Shown in pieces: positions 42,075-50,979 of a stretch of DNA of 64,000 bases. Position 1 is the first letter of the stretch. Each line of letters begins with the position of its first letter. The position numbers were made by a program, and so were the translations under genes. Source of the DNA: Brevibacillus_H sp049846925 (lineage in GTDB: Bacteria > Bacillota > Bacilli > Brevibacillales > Brevibacillaceae); contig NZ_JBNCMT010000021.1 of NCBI RefSeq assembly GCF_049846925.1, positions 32,792 through 96,791 of the forward strand, given 5' to 3'. The notes under the pieces are model-generated. The model searched no databases and was not told the origin of the DNA. It saw only the letters and a program-made list of their open reading frames with translations.

Positions 42075-43937
42075 ATGTTAGCGTATGCTCAGCGTATCTT
42101 AAAAAATTGGAAAAAAGAAGAGGATCATATCGTTATCAATGCGTTAGAGGGAAAAGATACGAAGAATGGACATCATGTTAGGGTGCTTCTAATTAAGGAT
42201 TATCCTCCTGCAATATTAGCTGGTTACTTGGATGATCTAGATGAAATTGCTAAAAAAGAGGGAGCAGTGTTACGTAAAACCGTTCGGTATGCTCCTGCCC
42301 AAATTCGATTCAATTGGGCAATGAAAAATAAAATGAAACGATTGAAGCGAAGTATTGATGCTGCTACTGATACTGACCCTGCTCGAAAAGAAGAAATAGA
42401 CGCTTACCAGACGATTGTTTCATTAAGAGACTCTCAAACGAATCATTCATCGAAACTCATTGATTTTTGGACGTTCCTAACTATTTCTGCTGAAAAGAAG
42501 CATCAACTTGAAACGGTTACTCGTGCATTTAATGATTGGTTCGACCACATGGAAGCAAAATTGGATGACCTAACAAAAGAACAAATCGAAGCAATGCGAC
42601 AAACTAGTATTGTGTCAGATCCACATACAGATGCAGCAGAATTTTTCACTAAGCATCATTATGGACGAGTTATTACTGACTCGGCTGCCGCTCGAACCTT
42701 CCCTTTTACTAACGGCAGTATTTCCGATACAGATGGTGTATATTTTGGTCGTAGAGCGGAAGATGGAAGCTTTGTTTTCATCAATTTATGTGATCCTCAT
42801 AATCCCCACGCTCAAAATATTACGGTCTTCGGTAAAACTGGCGAGGGAAAGAGTTTTTTTATGAAGGCATTAGCCATCAGTTTACTGGAAGAAGGCGTGT
42901 ACGTATTTGCTTTTGACTTGACAGGTGAATGGCAAGATTTATGTACAGAAGCTGGAGGTGTGTACATCGATCATACTTCCGAAAATGGCCGCTATTTTGA
43001 ACCATTAACCATCTTTCCGAAGCTAGAGGAAATGGATGCTCATTGTGTGAGCTATAACAAATTGAGATACCATCGAGCGCAAGAAAACTCTGTCCGCACG
43101 CTAAGCCTTCTTACAGAGGGATTATCAAAAGGGGAATTATTCCTCGTAGGAAGAGCCATACGAAAGACTTTTGAGGATGCTGGAATTTACAAGAATGAAC
43201 CAGAGACTTGGGATCATACTGAGCAAGAGACAAGACCAACAATCCATAAATTGTATAACAATATTTGCTCTCTTGAGGTAAGTGAGCAAGATAAGAAACA
43301 CCAGGAATCTCTGATCGATAAATTACGATTGTACTTTGATGAGGAAGGAATCTACTACGGAATTTTTAGGGAGGAAGAGAAACAAACATTCTTAAACAAT
43401 CCGCTTGTCATCTTCAAGGTTGGTCATGGGGTATTAAGTGAGCAAAATAAAGACGACGAGCGATCCAAACAAGCACAACTGAAGATGTCCATGGCCTTCG
43501 ACTTCGTTAACGCAAACCTGCAATATCTTAAGTTGCAAGGAGTAAGTTTCTCTGCTGTATTTGTGGATGAGGGCCAGCGTCAACTTAAAAATGCGGAGTT
43601 GCGTGCTACCGTTTTTGAATGGTATACATCAATTCGCCACGCAAATGGGATGATGATACTTGGTTCAAATACTCCCGCAATTATGCTTGATACGGCAGAG
43701 GGTAAGGGTATGTGGGAAAATACGAGCCTTCGAGTGTATTTCTTTATGGAGCAATCGGCTGTGGATATGCTTGCACGTGATACCGATGTGCCTGCTGAAA
43801 TTAGAGACAAAATCTCTGCAAACGAGAAAAGTCAAAAATATGTTCTTGAGTACCATGGGTCGTTTGATGAACTCCGAATGGATGTGCCGCCAGAGGAAGC
43901 AGCTTGCTATAAAACACGTGGCTTGCGAACAGCGTAG
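42075..43937 (+). CDS. virB4: VirB4/TraE-like T4SS ATPase
   Basis: VirB4 is the conserved energy source of type IV secretion. The 620-residue protein has an N-terminal domain of ~230 residues and an AAA-type core with Walker A VFGKTGEGKSFFMK (residues ~251-264). Further motifs are FDLTGEW and Walker B AVFVDEGQRQL (~493-503), then a sensor-like GSNTPAIM. AAAGGAGTTGAG precedes the ATG. Directly flanked by the VirB3-like fusion and a wall-hydrolase gene, it forms the core of the transfer operon. Confidence 0.9.
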   Translation: MLAYAQRILKNWKKEEDHIVINALEGKDTKNGHHVRVLLIKDYPPAILAGYLDDLDEIAKKEGAVLRKTVRYAPAQIRFNWAMKNKMKRLKRSIDAATDTDPARKEEIDAYQTIVSLRDSQTNHSSKLIDFWTFLTISAEKKHQLETVTRAFNDWFDHMEAKLDDLTKEQIEAMRQTSIVSDPHTDAAEFFTKHHYGRVITDSAAARTFPFTNGSISDTDGVYFGRRAEDGSFVFINLCDPHNPHAQNITVFGKTGEGKSFFMKALAISLLEEGVYVFAFDLTGEWQDLCTEAGGVYIDHTSENGRYFEPLTIFPKLEEMDAHCVSYNKLRYHRAQENSVRTLSLLTEGLSKGELFLVGRAIRKTFEDAGIYKNEPETWDHTEQETRPTIHKLYNNICSLEVSEQDKKHQESLIDKLRLYFDEEGIYYGIFREEEKQTFLNNPLVIFKVGHGVLSEQNKDDERSKQAQLKMSMAFDFVNANLQYLKLQGVSFSAVFVDEGQRQLKNAELRATVFEWYTSIRHANGMMILGSNTPAIMLDTAEGKGMWENTSLRVYFFMEQSAVDMLARDTDVPAEIRDKISANEKSQKYVLEYHGSFDELRMDVPPEEAACYKTRGLRTA

Positions 43938-43944
43938 GTGATCC

Positions 43945-45066
43945 ATGATGGAAGCTCAAGACGGAATGAAAGAAAAAATAAAAAAGAAGGTCAAGAACCA
44001 AGTCGGATCTCTCGTAATCATGTGGGGAGGTCCGACACTGTTTTTTGTCCTTTTTTTAATGCTCATAGTTTTTATGATTTTCTTGTTATTTTTACCTCTT
44101 CTGATTTTAGCACCAGAAAATGCGTTTCGTTCAGATGATGGCTATTATACTGGTGAAGTTCCCGAAAATGTTGATGTGGATGGAACTTCATATATCTGGC
44201 CTGTGCCTAATTTAAATCAACTGAGTACGTACTTCGGAGAGGTTCGTGATTTCGATACAGTGCCCCACAAGGGGATAGATATTATCGATCCCCGGGGGGC
44301 ATCTTTTACAGCTATGCAGCCCGTTTATGCTATGGCAGCAGGGGTAGTTACCCGAGCAGGAGCTGCGGACGGTTATGGTCAGGCCATTTATATTGATCAC
44401 GGTAATGGATTGCTAACAAGATATGGTCACTTAGAAGTAGGGGAGATGAGTGTATCTGAAGGCGATAACGTGGCAAAAGGGGGACTTATTGGAAGGATCG
44501 GAAAAGGTAAAGTGGGGACATCAACGGGACCACATCTCCACTTTCAGGTCGAAGAAAATGGTGATCCAGTTAACCCCTTAAAGTACGTAAAACCTCCAAC
44601 TTTTATCGTTTCGGCGGATATATCCTATAAACCGATGGCTATTCCCGAAATGAAAGCATGGTTAGAAAAAAGAGACTCCGCTTTGGCGGATGAGAGGATT
44701 CTTCAGTCAATTGATAAAGCAGCTCAAGCCGAAAATGTAAGCCCATACGTGCTTATTTCTATTACTGGACAAGAACAATCGTTTGTAAAGAAAGATCATC
44801 CAAATGCGGATCAAATTATCAAGAATCCTTGGAATGTATTTGGTTGCTGGTGTTCAGGTAAGGGAGCAACCCTTACAACAGAAGAGGCTGCTCAAATCGC
44901 TGCAAGAACTGTCGCAAAGCTTGCGCAAGATTGTCCAGCAGGAATGAGTCCTTTCCAATGGATGGTATCCTCAGATAACCCACGTGGGGTGTATGCAGAA
45001 GATAGTGGTTGGTGGATTGGTGTTTCACGATTCTATAACGCTATTTTGGAAGAAATGCCTGAATAA
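43945..45066 (+). CDS. T4SS cell-wall hydrolase: M23 peptidase plus transglycosylase-like domain
   Basis: Gram-positive T4SS use a VirB1-like two-domain enzyme to open peptidoglycan. This 373-residue protein has a membrane anchor (residues ~22-52) and an M23/LytM domain: HKGIDIIDP (His near 108), TRYGHLEVGE and GPHLHFQVEENG (HxH near 196). The C-terminal region (VSPYVLISITGQEQSFV, KNPWNVFGCW, AARTVAKLAQDCP, RFYNAILEE) resembles lysozyme/transglycosylase-like domains. It begins 7 nt after virB4. Confidence 0.88.
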   Translation: MMEAQDGMKEKIKKKVKNQVGSLVIMWGGPTLFFVLFLMLIVFMIFLLFLPLLILAPENAFRSDDGYYTGEVPENVDVDGTSYIWPVPNLNQLSTYFGEVRDFDTVPHKGIDIIDPRGASFTAMQPVYAMAAGVVTRAGAADGYGQAIYIDHGNGLLTRYGHLEVGEMSVSEGDNVAKGGLIGRIGKGKVGTSTGPHLHFQVEENGDPVNPLKYVKPPTFIVSADISYKPMAIPEMKAWLEKRDSALADERILQSIDKAAQAENVSPYVLISITGQEQSFVKKDHPNADQIIKNPWNVFGCWCSGKGATLTTEEAAQIAARTVAKLAQDCPAGMSPFQWMVSSDNPRGVYAEDSGWWIGVSRFYNAILEEMPE

Positions 45067-45093
45067 AATTTTAATTACAAGGAGGTAAGGTGT

Positions 45094-45375
45094 GTGAATC
45101 AAACGGATTATTTTCTCCTGATTTTAGGTGTTGTTTTAATGGTACTGTACAGAAACCGGGATGTACAAACCGGAAGCATGAGGTTACCACCTTGGGCATG
45201 GAAAGCAATATGTGCCTTCCTAATTTTTATGGCACTTCGAAATATTAAAGATGTAATTTCGTTTTTCACGATTGAGTCAGATCAGTGGTTTCCCATAATT
45301 AAGTCCACTGCTCATGATCTCTCAGAACAACTCCGACACTTGTTTAAGGTAATGAAAGAGGGAGGTAATTTATGA
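45094..45375 (+). CDS. Small membrane protein of the transfer operon
   Basis: A 93-residue protein with two membrane segments (YFLLILGVVLMVLY and AWKAICAFLIFMAL) and an amphipathic end. AAGGAGG lies 8 nt before the GTG. It overlaps the FtsK-like gene by 4 nt. Probably a membrane partner of that ATPase or of the channel. Confidence 0.65.
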   Translation: MNQTDYFLLILGVVLMVLYRNRDVQTGSMRLPPWAWKAICAFLIFMALRNIKDVISFFTIESDQWFPIIKSTAHDLSEQLRHLFKVMKEGGNL

Positions 45376-47654
45376 AGTCACAACCTGCTTCTCCAGTTGG
45401 AATAATACAACAATTAAAAGACATAGCGTATTACATGTTGGTTGGGGGATTGGTGGTTACCTTTCTCCCATTCTCATTTTTAGAGTCTTTTCGAATGTTG
45501 GGGAAAACAGTATTACAGATAGGGATTGTTGGTATGGTTTTACTTGAAGTGTTTCCCCGTGCTTGGAAGAGCGGAGCAATCCATAAAGGCGCAAGAAAAC
45601 TCTCTGCTTTACTTTGGGAGATATTTAAAAAAATGATGAAATCTCTATATTCGCTAGCACGAAAGAATAATAGAAGCAAAGGCGATGAATATTTGCAGTC
45701 AAATTTAGCTGAGCAAACAGAGCAAGCTGAGGTGGATATGTCAATCTGGCGGATTATGAAGGAAAGCATCCCTGGGACTGACAGAAAAATAAATTCTGCG
45801 CAATCGGTTGATTCGATTCAACCACCATTTTCGTATTTTCCGTTAAACCCTAAAGGGGTAAAACCAGCGTCTTTTTTGAAAGAAGAAATGGCAGAGACTA
45901 TTCGAGAGGCACTTGATTTAGCTGATTTACTCCCAAAGAAAGGGGAACGAGTAACGTCTCTGGATGTTCTGAGTGTTGAGTCTGGTCCAGTATTACAAAC
46001 CATATCGTTTCGCATACCTCGGGGTATCCAGTTAAGTCAACTGATTAAGAAACGAGATGACTTAGCGAACCATATGGGGTTTCTGGAGGGGTTTGATGTT
46101 ATCTCTGGTAAAGAAAAAAGCTCAGCAGCATTTGTTATTCCGCAGAAAGAACGTTCATTGGTGTATGCCCGAGATGGTATGGTAAATCAAAGATTTCTGG
46201 AGTTTTGTAAAACAGCAAAACTCCCAATTTATCTCGGTACTGATTCAGTCGGAAACCCATTGTTTTTTGACCTGGCAAAAGCACCTCATTTATTGGCGGC
46301 AGGTGCCACCGGTAGCGGAAAATCTGTTTTCATTAATCTTGTGCTAACGGAACTGCTAACTCTTCGTACTCCTGATCAGGTGCAGCTCCTTCTTATTGAT
46401 CCGAAGATGGTTGAACTAGGTAGGTATAATGGATTTCCCCATCTGTTGTCGCCAGTTGTTACTGATATGAGACGGGCTTCAGTTGCAATGAAAAAAGTAG
46501 TAGTTGAGATGGAACGGCGTTATGAAATGTTAGCCAAGGCTGAGGTAACAAATATTGAAGAATATAATCTTCAGGCTGCTTGCCCCCTTTCTTATATCGT
46601 TGTGGTTGTTGATGAATACGCTGATTTAATGATGGTATCACCTGGTGAGATGGAGGATGCCGTTCAAAGAATTACACAAAAAGCGAGGGCGGCAGGAATC
46701 CACCTCATATTGGCAACACAACGTCCTTCTGTTGATGTAGTAACGGGAGTCATTAAAGCAAATCTACCAAGTCGAATCGCATTTCGAATGCAAAGCCAAA
46801 TTGACTATCGAACTGTACTGGATACAAATTCTCCTGATCTCTTAGGCAACGGTGATGGAACCATGATTCTTAATGGAGGTGCTTTGACCCGATTTCAGTC
46901 AGCAACCCTCTCCATTGATGTAGATGAAGTAAAGCAGCTATTAAAGCAACTAAAAGGATATTGGAAAAATTATGGTGTGGACTCACTAACATCCTCAGAT
47001 TTTTGGGTAGATGAGGCTGATGAAAGTAAAGATAACTTTGATCAGCAGGAGGGGGAATGTCAAATTCTTGAGCAACAAGAGGAAGATTCACTATACAACC
47101 AAGCAACTGAGCTAGTTATCAAGGAGCAGGTTGCGTCCGCATCATTCTTACAAAGGCGACTTCGGGTTGGCTATACACGAGCAGCTAGCTTGATTGACAG
47201 GATGGAGCAGGACGGGATTGTCAGTAAATACATAGGAGAAGCACCAAGGGAGGTATTAATAAAGTCATTGGCAGAGATAAAAGTTGTCGAGGAAAATTTA
47301 GAATTAAAAAATGAGACTATAATTATCCCCGAAGATCAGCCAATTGATCAAGGAGGGAAGGGGATTTTGGAAAATGATCCTACAGACTGGATCGCAAGGA
47401 GATTAAACCTGCCTTCAACTGATCTACTTGTTAGAGTAGCTGTAACAATCAAGGAAAAAGGGCTTGTAATTCCTCAAATTATTGTAGAAGAGATACCAGG
47501 GCTTTCGATTCAAAAAGCACAGATCATGATTAGGCAACTTGAAGATATCGGAATGATAGAAGATCACCCATCACTGGGAAAAAGGATTCGGTGGATTAAT
47601 GAACATCTGGATGTACCAGATCGTCCTAAGTTGACCCAAAAACATTATTACTAA
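45372..47654 (+). CDS. FtsK/SpoIIIE-type DNA translocase with gamma-like domain
   Basis: A 760-residue DNA pump, likely the coupling ATPase. Two N-terminal membrane helices (residues ~17-60) lead to a linker and an alpha/beta motor with Walker A AAGATGSGKSVFINLVL (residues ~310-326), Walker B VVVVDEYADLMM (~408-419) and ILATQRPSVDVVTG. A gamma-like winged helix follows (ASFLQRRLRVGYTRAASLIDRM, ~588-612), the domain that in SpoIIIE/FtsK reads orienting DNA motifs, and a second winged-helix-like end. A GGGTATT repeat array lies just downstream. Confidence 0.9.
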   Translation: MKSQPASPVGIIQQLKDIAYYMLVGGLVVTFLPFSFLESFRMLGKTVLQIGIVGMVLLEVFPRAWKSGAIHKGARKLSALLWEIFKKMMKSLYSLARKNNRSKGDEYLQSNLAEQTEQAEVDMSIWRIMKESIPGTDRKINSAQSVDSIQPPFSYFPLNPKGVKPASFLKEEMAETIREALDLADLLPKKGERVTSLDVLSVESGPVLQTISFRIPRGIQLSQLIKKRDDLANHMGFLEGFDVISGKEKSSAAFVIPQKERSLVYARDGMVNQRFLEFCKTAKLPIYLGTDSVGNPLFFDLAKAPHLLAAGATGSGKSVFINLVLTELLTLRTPDQVQLLLIDPKMVELGRYNGFPHLLSPVVTDMRRASVAMKKVVVEMERRYEMLAKAEVTNIEEYNLQAACPLSYIVVVVDEYADLMMVSPGEMEDAVQRITQKARAAGIHLILATQRPSVDVVTGVIKANLPSRIAFRMQSQIDYRTVLDTNSPDLLGNGDGTMILNGGALTRFQSATLSIDVDEVKQLLKQLKGYWKNYGVDSLTSSDFWVDEADESKDNFDQQEGECQILEQQEEDSLYNQATELVIKEQVASASFLQRRLRVGYTRAASLIDRMEQDGIVSKYIGEAPREVLIKSLAEIKVVEENLELKNETIIIPEDQPIDQGGKGILENDPTDWIARRLNLPSTDLLVRVAVTIKEKGLVIPQIIVEEIPGLSIQKAQIMIRQLEDIGMIEDHPSLGKRIRWINEHLDVPDRPKLTQKHYY

Positions 47655-47670
47655 GAATAGTATAGATATT

Positions 47671-47768
47671 CGGGTATTGAATCGGGTATTGCTACGGTTT
47701 TTTAAACGGGTATTGAATCGGGTATTGCTACGGGGATAGTGTGGGTATTAAATCGGGTATTGCTACGG
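47671..47768. repeat. Three 27-bp repeats with six GGGTATT boxes
   Basis: Units at 47671-47697, 47707-47733 and 47742-47768 are nearly identical and each holds two GGGTATT boxes 12 bp apart plus TTGCTACGG. They fill most of the gap between the FtsK-like gene and the Replic_Relax-like gene. Candidate DNA-binding array: oriT part, translocase-orienting site, or operator. Confidence 0.75.
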
Positions 47769-47856
47769 GAAAGGAATTTGGAGATGAATTGAAAAGGTTG
47801 ATGTAGCAATGGTTTCAATGACTGAAATCAAATATTTTTAACGATGAGGTGGGGGA

Positions 47857-48573
47857 ATGGGCACATCGCTGCAATCTTTATCTGGACGTGATCGACAATA
47901 TCTATCTGTGATTGGTGATTTTCAATATGTGACAGGTAAGATGTTACCTGACTTTTTTCAAGTCGGTACTCGGTTTACTGAAAGTAAGCTGAAGAAACTT
48001 CGTGAAGTGGAGAGCATTCAAAAAAGCATGATATGGGGAACACCGATTCATCCTGACTCCCGTTTATCTGTCAGAAGGGGTGTTTTTTCCCTAACGGACG
48101 AAGCGAGAAAAATCTTGGGAGACAGTTATGAAGCAGTATCACCGATTATGAATATGGCTGTACATATTGCTGTCTTCGAATATGTTGCCTCTATTTCAAA
48201 TGAGCTATTAATGAGAGTAAGAGGATGGAATACGGCAAAAGGTGATTTCTTTTCCCGAAGAGAGAAAAAGTATTTATTCGTCCCAGACGCTTCCTTTAAA
48301 CGAGAAAATATTAATTCATATGTTTTATGTGATGATGAAAGAAAAGGAATAGAAGGATTTTTAGATCGTATATACCCTATTATTGAATATCCATTTGTAA
48401 GGGAGGTTTGCCAAGAAAGTAAGTTGATTCTCATCTGTTTTACGGAAGACAGAAGACTTCAACTGAAGAAAAGCATTCAGGGAGATGAACGATTTTCAAC
48501 TATCTTGAGAGAGGTGGAGTATTTAACCTATGATGAAATTTTGCGATCCATACAAAGGAGTGTCGTAAAATGA
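47857..48573 (+). CDS. Replic_Relax-like DNA-processing protein
   Basis: A 238-residue protein with an N-terminal winged helix (LSGRDRQYLSVIGDFQYVTGKML, SKLKKLREVE), a wing ending VFSLTDEARKILG, and a C-terminal alpha/beta part (MNMAVHIAVFEYVASI, KKYLFVPDASF). This is the plan of the replication-relaxation family found on mobile elements. It overlaps the second FtsK-type gene by 4 nt (ATGA), so the two products probably act together at a plasmid site. The GGGTATT array lies directly upstream. Assignment is by pattern; nicking activity is not shown. Confidence 0.65.
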   Translation: MGTSLQSLSGRDRQYLSVIGDFQYVTGKMLPDFFQVGTRFTESKLKKLREVESIQKSMIWGTPIHPDSRLSVRRGVFSLTDEARKILGDSYEAVSPIMNMAVHIAVFEYVASISNELLMRVRGWNTAKGDFFSRREKKYLFVPDASFKRENINSYVLCDDERKGIEGFLDRIYPIIEYPFVREVCQESKLILICFTEDRRLQLKKSIQGDERFSTILREVEYLTYDEILRSIQRSVVK

Positions 48574-50366
48574 ATGTTAAATCATTAAAACAGATGGAGC
48601 GTGAAAGAGCGCTCCATCGTTCATTTGTAGACCGATTAAACATTGCCAATAAAAAATCGCCTCAAGAGGTAATGAGCAAATTACCTTTTTCCAAGCGGAA
48701 AATAACCTACCCTTTCTATTATTTACTTCGGGGGTTAAATGTCTGGTTGTATGGGTATTGGGGATTCCTACGGTCAACAGTCCTATTAGCAGGTAGCGCA
48801 ATTGGTTTTTACTGGTTAGCCCCGAGCGGGCTAATCATTTTCCCGGGAGTATTATTTGGTTTTTTCATCCTGTCACTACTTTTTTCCGCAAAAAAAGAAA
48901 ACCAACTTAATGAGCTAATCATTGGTGCTCGTTTACTGGATAAATGGTTAGGGGATAAGAGGTATGAAACTTGGCTTGAAATGGCTGAATACGTCAAAGA
49001 GGATCGAGCCTATCGATATGTGTATTCACAGCAATGGTTAACCCCCGAACAAGTTTTTACCTGGGCGGAAGAATCCAATACAGAAGTTCTTTATGCTGAC
49101 ATGATGGAAGTTACAGTTAAAGAAAAATACTCGGAGACAGTATCAATACCTAGGCAAGAAAAAAACAGCCAGGGCCAGACACGGGAATGGATCGAGCAGA
49201 AACAGGTACAGAAATTCAGATTGGTGCCGGCAAAGAAATATGTAATCTTACTTCGCAACATTGCTTCATGGAAAAGTGATGAAGAGCTGAATCAACGCAT
49301 CGCTGAAAAAGAAAAGAATAAGCAGGATGAGCAACGATTACAGGGATTTATCAAATATTTTGAACATCAATTCCGAGGGATGACACCAGGGCTACATCAT
49401 GAATTTGAAGATGAATGGGAGAAAACATACGTTTTCTTCCATGATGGAGGTTTGACAATTGATGATTGGAAGAAGAACAAGGGAAAAGACCGATTAAGCA
49501 GCTATCTCGGTAAAGAAGTTGTTGATATCCGCCTTAGCAAGAAATACCGACGACATATTGAAGTGGTAGTAGCAAAACAGGAACTGCCAGATGAACTTGA
49601 ATTTGATCCTTCTATGGTACCAGAGGAAGATCGGTTATTTTGGGTAGGAATGAGTCATAAACCAATACTCATTGACGTTGATAAAGTACCTCATGCCATT
49701 ATCGCAGCTACTACCGGTGGCGGAAAGAGTGTTTGCATGAATAACCTTGTAACTCAAGCAACGATGAGAGGGAGTCTCGTTTATTTTGCCGACTACAAGG
49801 GGGTAGAAACTTCACTTGTGAAGACAAAGGGATACCGTGTAGTAAATCGTGCGCCAGAACTTGAGACCCTTTTAAGTGACATTTTGAGAGAGTCGGAGCG
49901 ACGAGGTAGATTATTTGAAGAATATGAGGCAAGGAATATACGAGATTATCGTAAAAAATCGGGGGCTATTTTACCCCGAATTTTTTTGTTTATCGATGAA
50001 GCTGCACAATTTCTTGCTGAGAAAGGTCAGCATGAAGTTGAAGCTTTATTACTTCGAACTTCACAAGAGGTACGGTTTGCTGGAATCCATATCATTTTAT
50101 GCACGCAGCGACCAAGTGCTGATGTATTATCCACGGATATTCGATCTTGCTTAGCCGGTCGCATTGCGGGATATATGGATAATGTTTCTTCTAGTCAAAT
50201 GGTATTAGGTAACAACTTGGCACATTCAGCTCTATCTGGAAAATTAAATACAGGTAGAATGATTATTGGTGGTGCCTATGGACTCGATTTAGAAATACAA
50301 ACGCCATTCGTTGATTTGGCGGTCATGAAAGAGTTTATTCCACAATATGCATACCAGCCCCTATGA
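48570..50366 (+). CDS. Second FtsK/SpoIIIE-type ATPase (TcpA/coupling-protein-like)
   Basis: A 598-residue ATPase with two N-terminal membrane helices (residues ~60-110) and an FtsK/HerA core: Walker A IIAATTGGGKSVCMNNLV (~377-394), Walker B IFLFIDEAAQFLA (~470-482) and IILCTQRPSADVLSTDI. It lacks a gamma domain. Gram-positive coupling proteins such as TcpA have this form. It is coupled to the Replic_Relax-like gene and ends in a strong terminator. Two such pumps on one element is unusual. Confidence 0.88.
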   Translation: MNVKSLKQMERERALHRSFVDRLNIANKKSPQEVMSKLPFSKRKITYPFYYLLRGLNVWLYGYWGFLRSTVLLAGSAIGFYWLAPSGLIIFPGVLFGFFILSLLFSAKKENQLNELIIGARLLDKWLGDKRYETWLEMAEYVKEDRAYRYVYSQQWLTPEQVFTWAEESNTEVLYADMMEVTVKEKYSETVSIPRQEKNSQGQTREWIEQKQVQKFRLVPAKKYVILLRNIASWKSDEELNQRIAEKEKNKQDEQRLQGFIKYFEHQFRGMTPGLHHEFEDEWEKTYVFFHDGGLTIDDWKKNKGKDRLSSYLGKEVVDIRLSKKYRRHIEVVVAKQELPDELEFDPSMVPEEDRLFWVGMSHKPILIDVDKVPHAIIAATTGGGKSVCMNNLVTQATMRGSLVYFADYKGVETSLVKTKGYRVVNRAPELETLLSDILRESERRGRLFEEYEARNIRDYRKKSGAILPRIFLFIDEAAQFLAEKGQHEVEALLLRTSQEVRFAGIHIILCTQRPSADVLSTDIRSCLAGRIAGYMDNVSSSQMVLGNNLAHSALSGKLNTGRMIIGGAYGLDLEIQTPFVDLAVMKEFIPQYAYQPL

Positions 50367-50372
50367 TTTACC

Positions 50373-50398
50373 GGCCACTCTTAATCGAGTGGCCTTTT
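50373..50398 (+). terminator. Terminator of the transfer operon
   Basis: GGCCACTC / GAGTGGCC, an 8-bp perfect stem with a 6-nt loop, followed by TTTT. Confidence 0.9.
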
Positions 50399-50427
50399 CA
50401 GTTTAAAATATGGGAGAGTGAATTTCG

Positions 50428-50886
50428 ATGAAATCCGTAACAAGTAAGTTTGTAATAGAAAAATTGAACATAACTGAACGTACATTTCGAAACTATTGTA
50501 CCCTTTTGGAGAGAAGTGGACATGCCTTTGAAAAGGATAACCAAGGAAAGCGGCTTTTCAGCCCACATGATATTCAGATCATCACAGAAATGATAACTAT
50601 AAAAGAGGATCAGAAAGTATCTTTTGAAGAGGCAGCGTTAGTAGCTATCAAGAAACGAGAACAAATTCAAGGTGAAGGCGAAATAGCTGGTTACCAAACA
50701 ACTGATTCTGGTGCGGAAAATAAATCATCTAATACGGAAATTGCTCAACTTATACAGGAAATTGACAGTCTACTCCTAAATCCGACTCTCCCACTACATT
50801 TATATCGGCACCCGGGTTCAGCACTGGATCAGCTTTTTAGTCAGTGGAAAGGAATTAAGGCTAAATATTCCTCGGAAAATCGGTAG
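50428..50886 (+). CDS. MerR/RacA-like helix-turn-helix protein
   Basis: A 152-residue protein. The N-terminal 75 residues form a MerR-type HTH (SKFVIEKLNITERTFRNYCTLLE, GKRLFSPHDIQIITEMITI). A flexible middle and a helical end follow (IAQLIQEIDSLLLN). Similar proteins on plasmids act in segregation or regulation. GGGAGAGTG precedes the ATG. It stands alone behind a terminator and before the methyltransferase genes. TGCGGAAA-like motifs lie within and just after it. Confidence 0.65.
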   Translation: MKSVTSKFVIEKLNITERTFRNYCTLLERSGHAFEKDNQGKRLFSPHDIQIITEMITIKEDQKVSFEEAALVAIKKREQIQGEGEIAGYQTTDSGAENKSSNTEIAQLIQEIDSLLLNPTLPLHLYRHPGSALDQLFSQWKGIKAKYSSENR

Positions 50887-50979
50887 TTTTTCCGCCTTTC
50901 CGCATAGCAATTCCGCATAGGTAGTTGTTACTCTCTGGACAGGAACATTAGTTCCTATAAAGAGAGGAGTGGTTGATTT

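Noticed and set aside
47671..47768. CRISPR array
   Set aside because: Only three units, with 8-9 base gaps and no cas genes; the repeats themselves hold sub-repeats.
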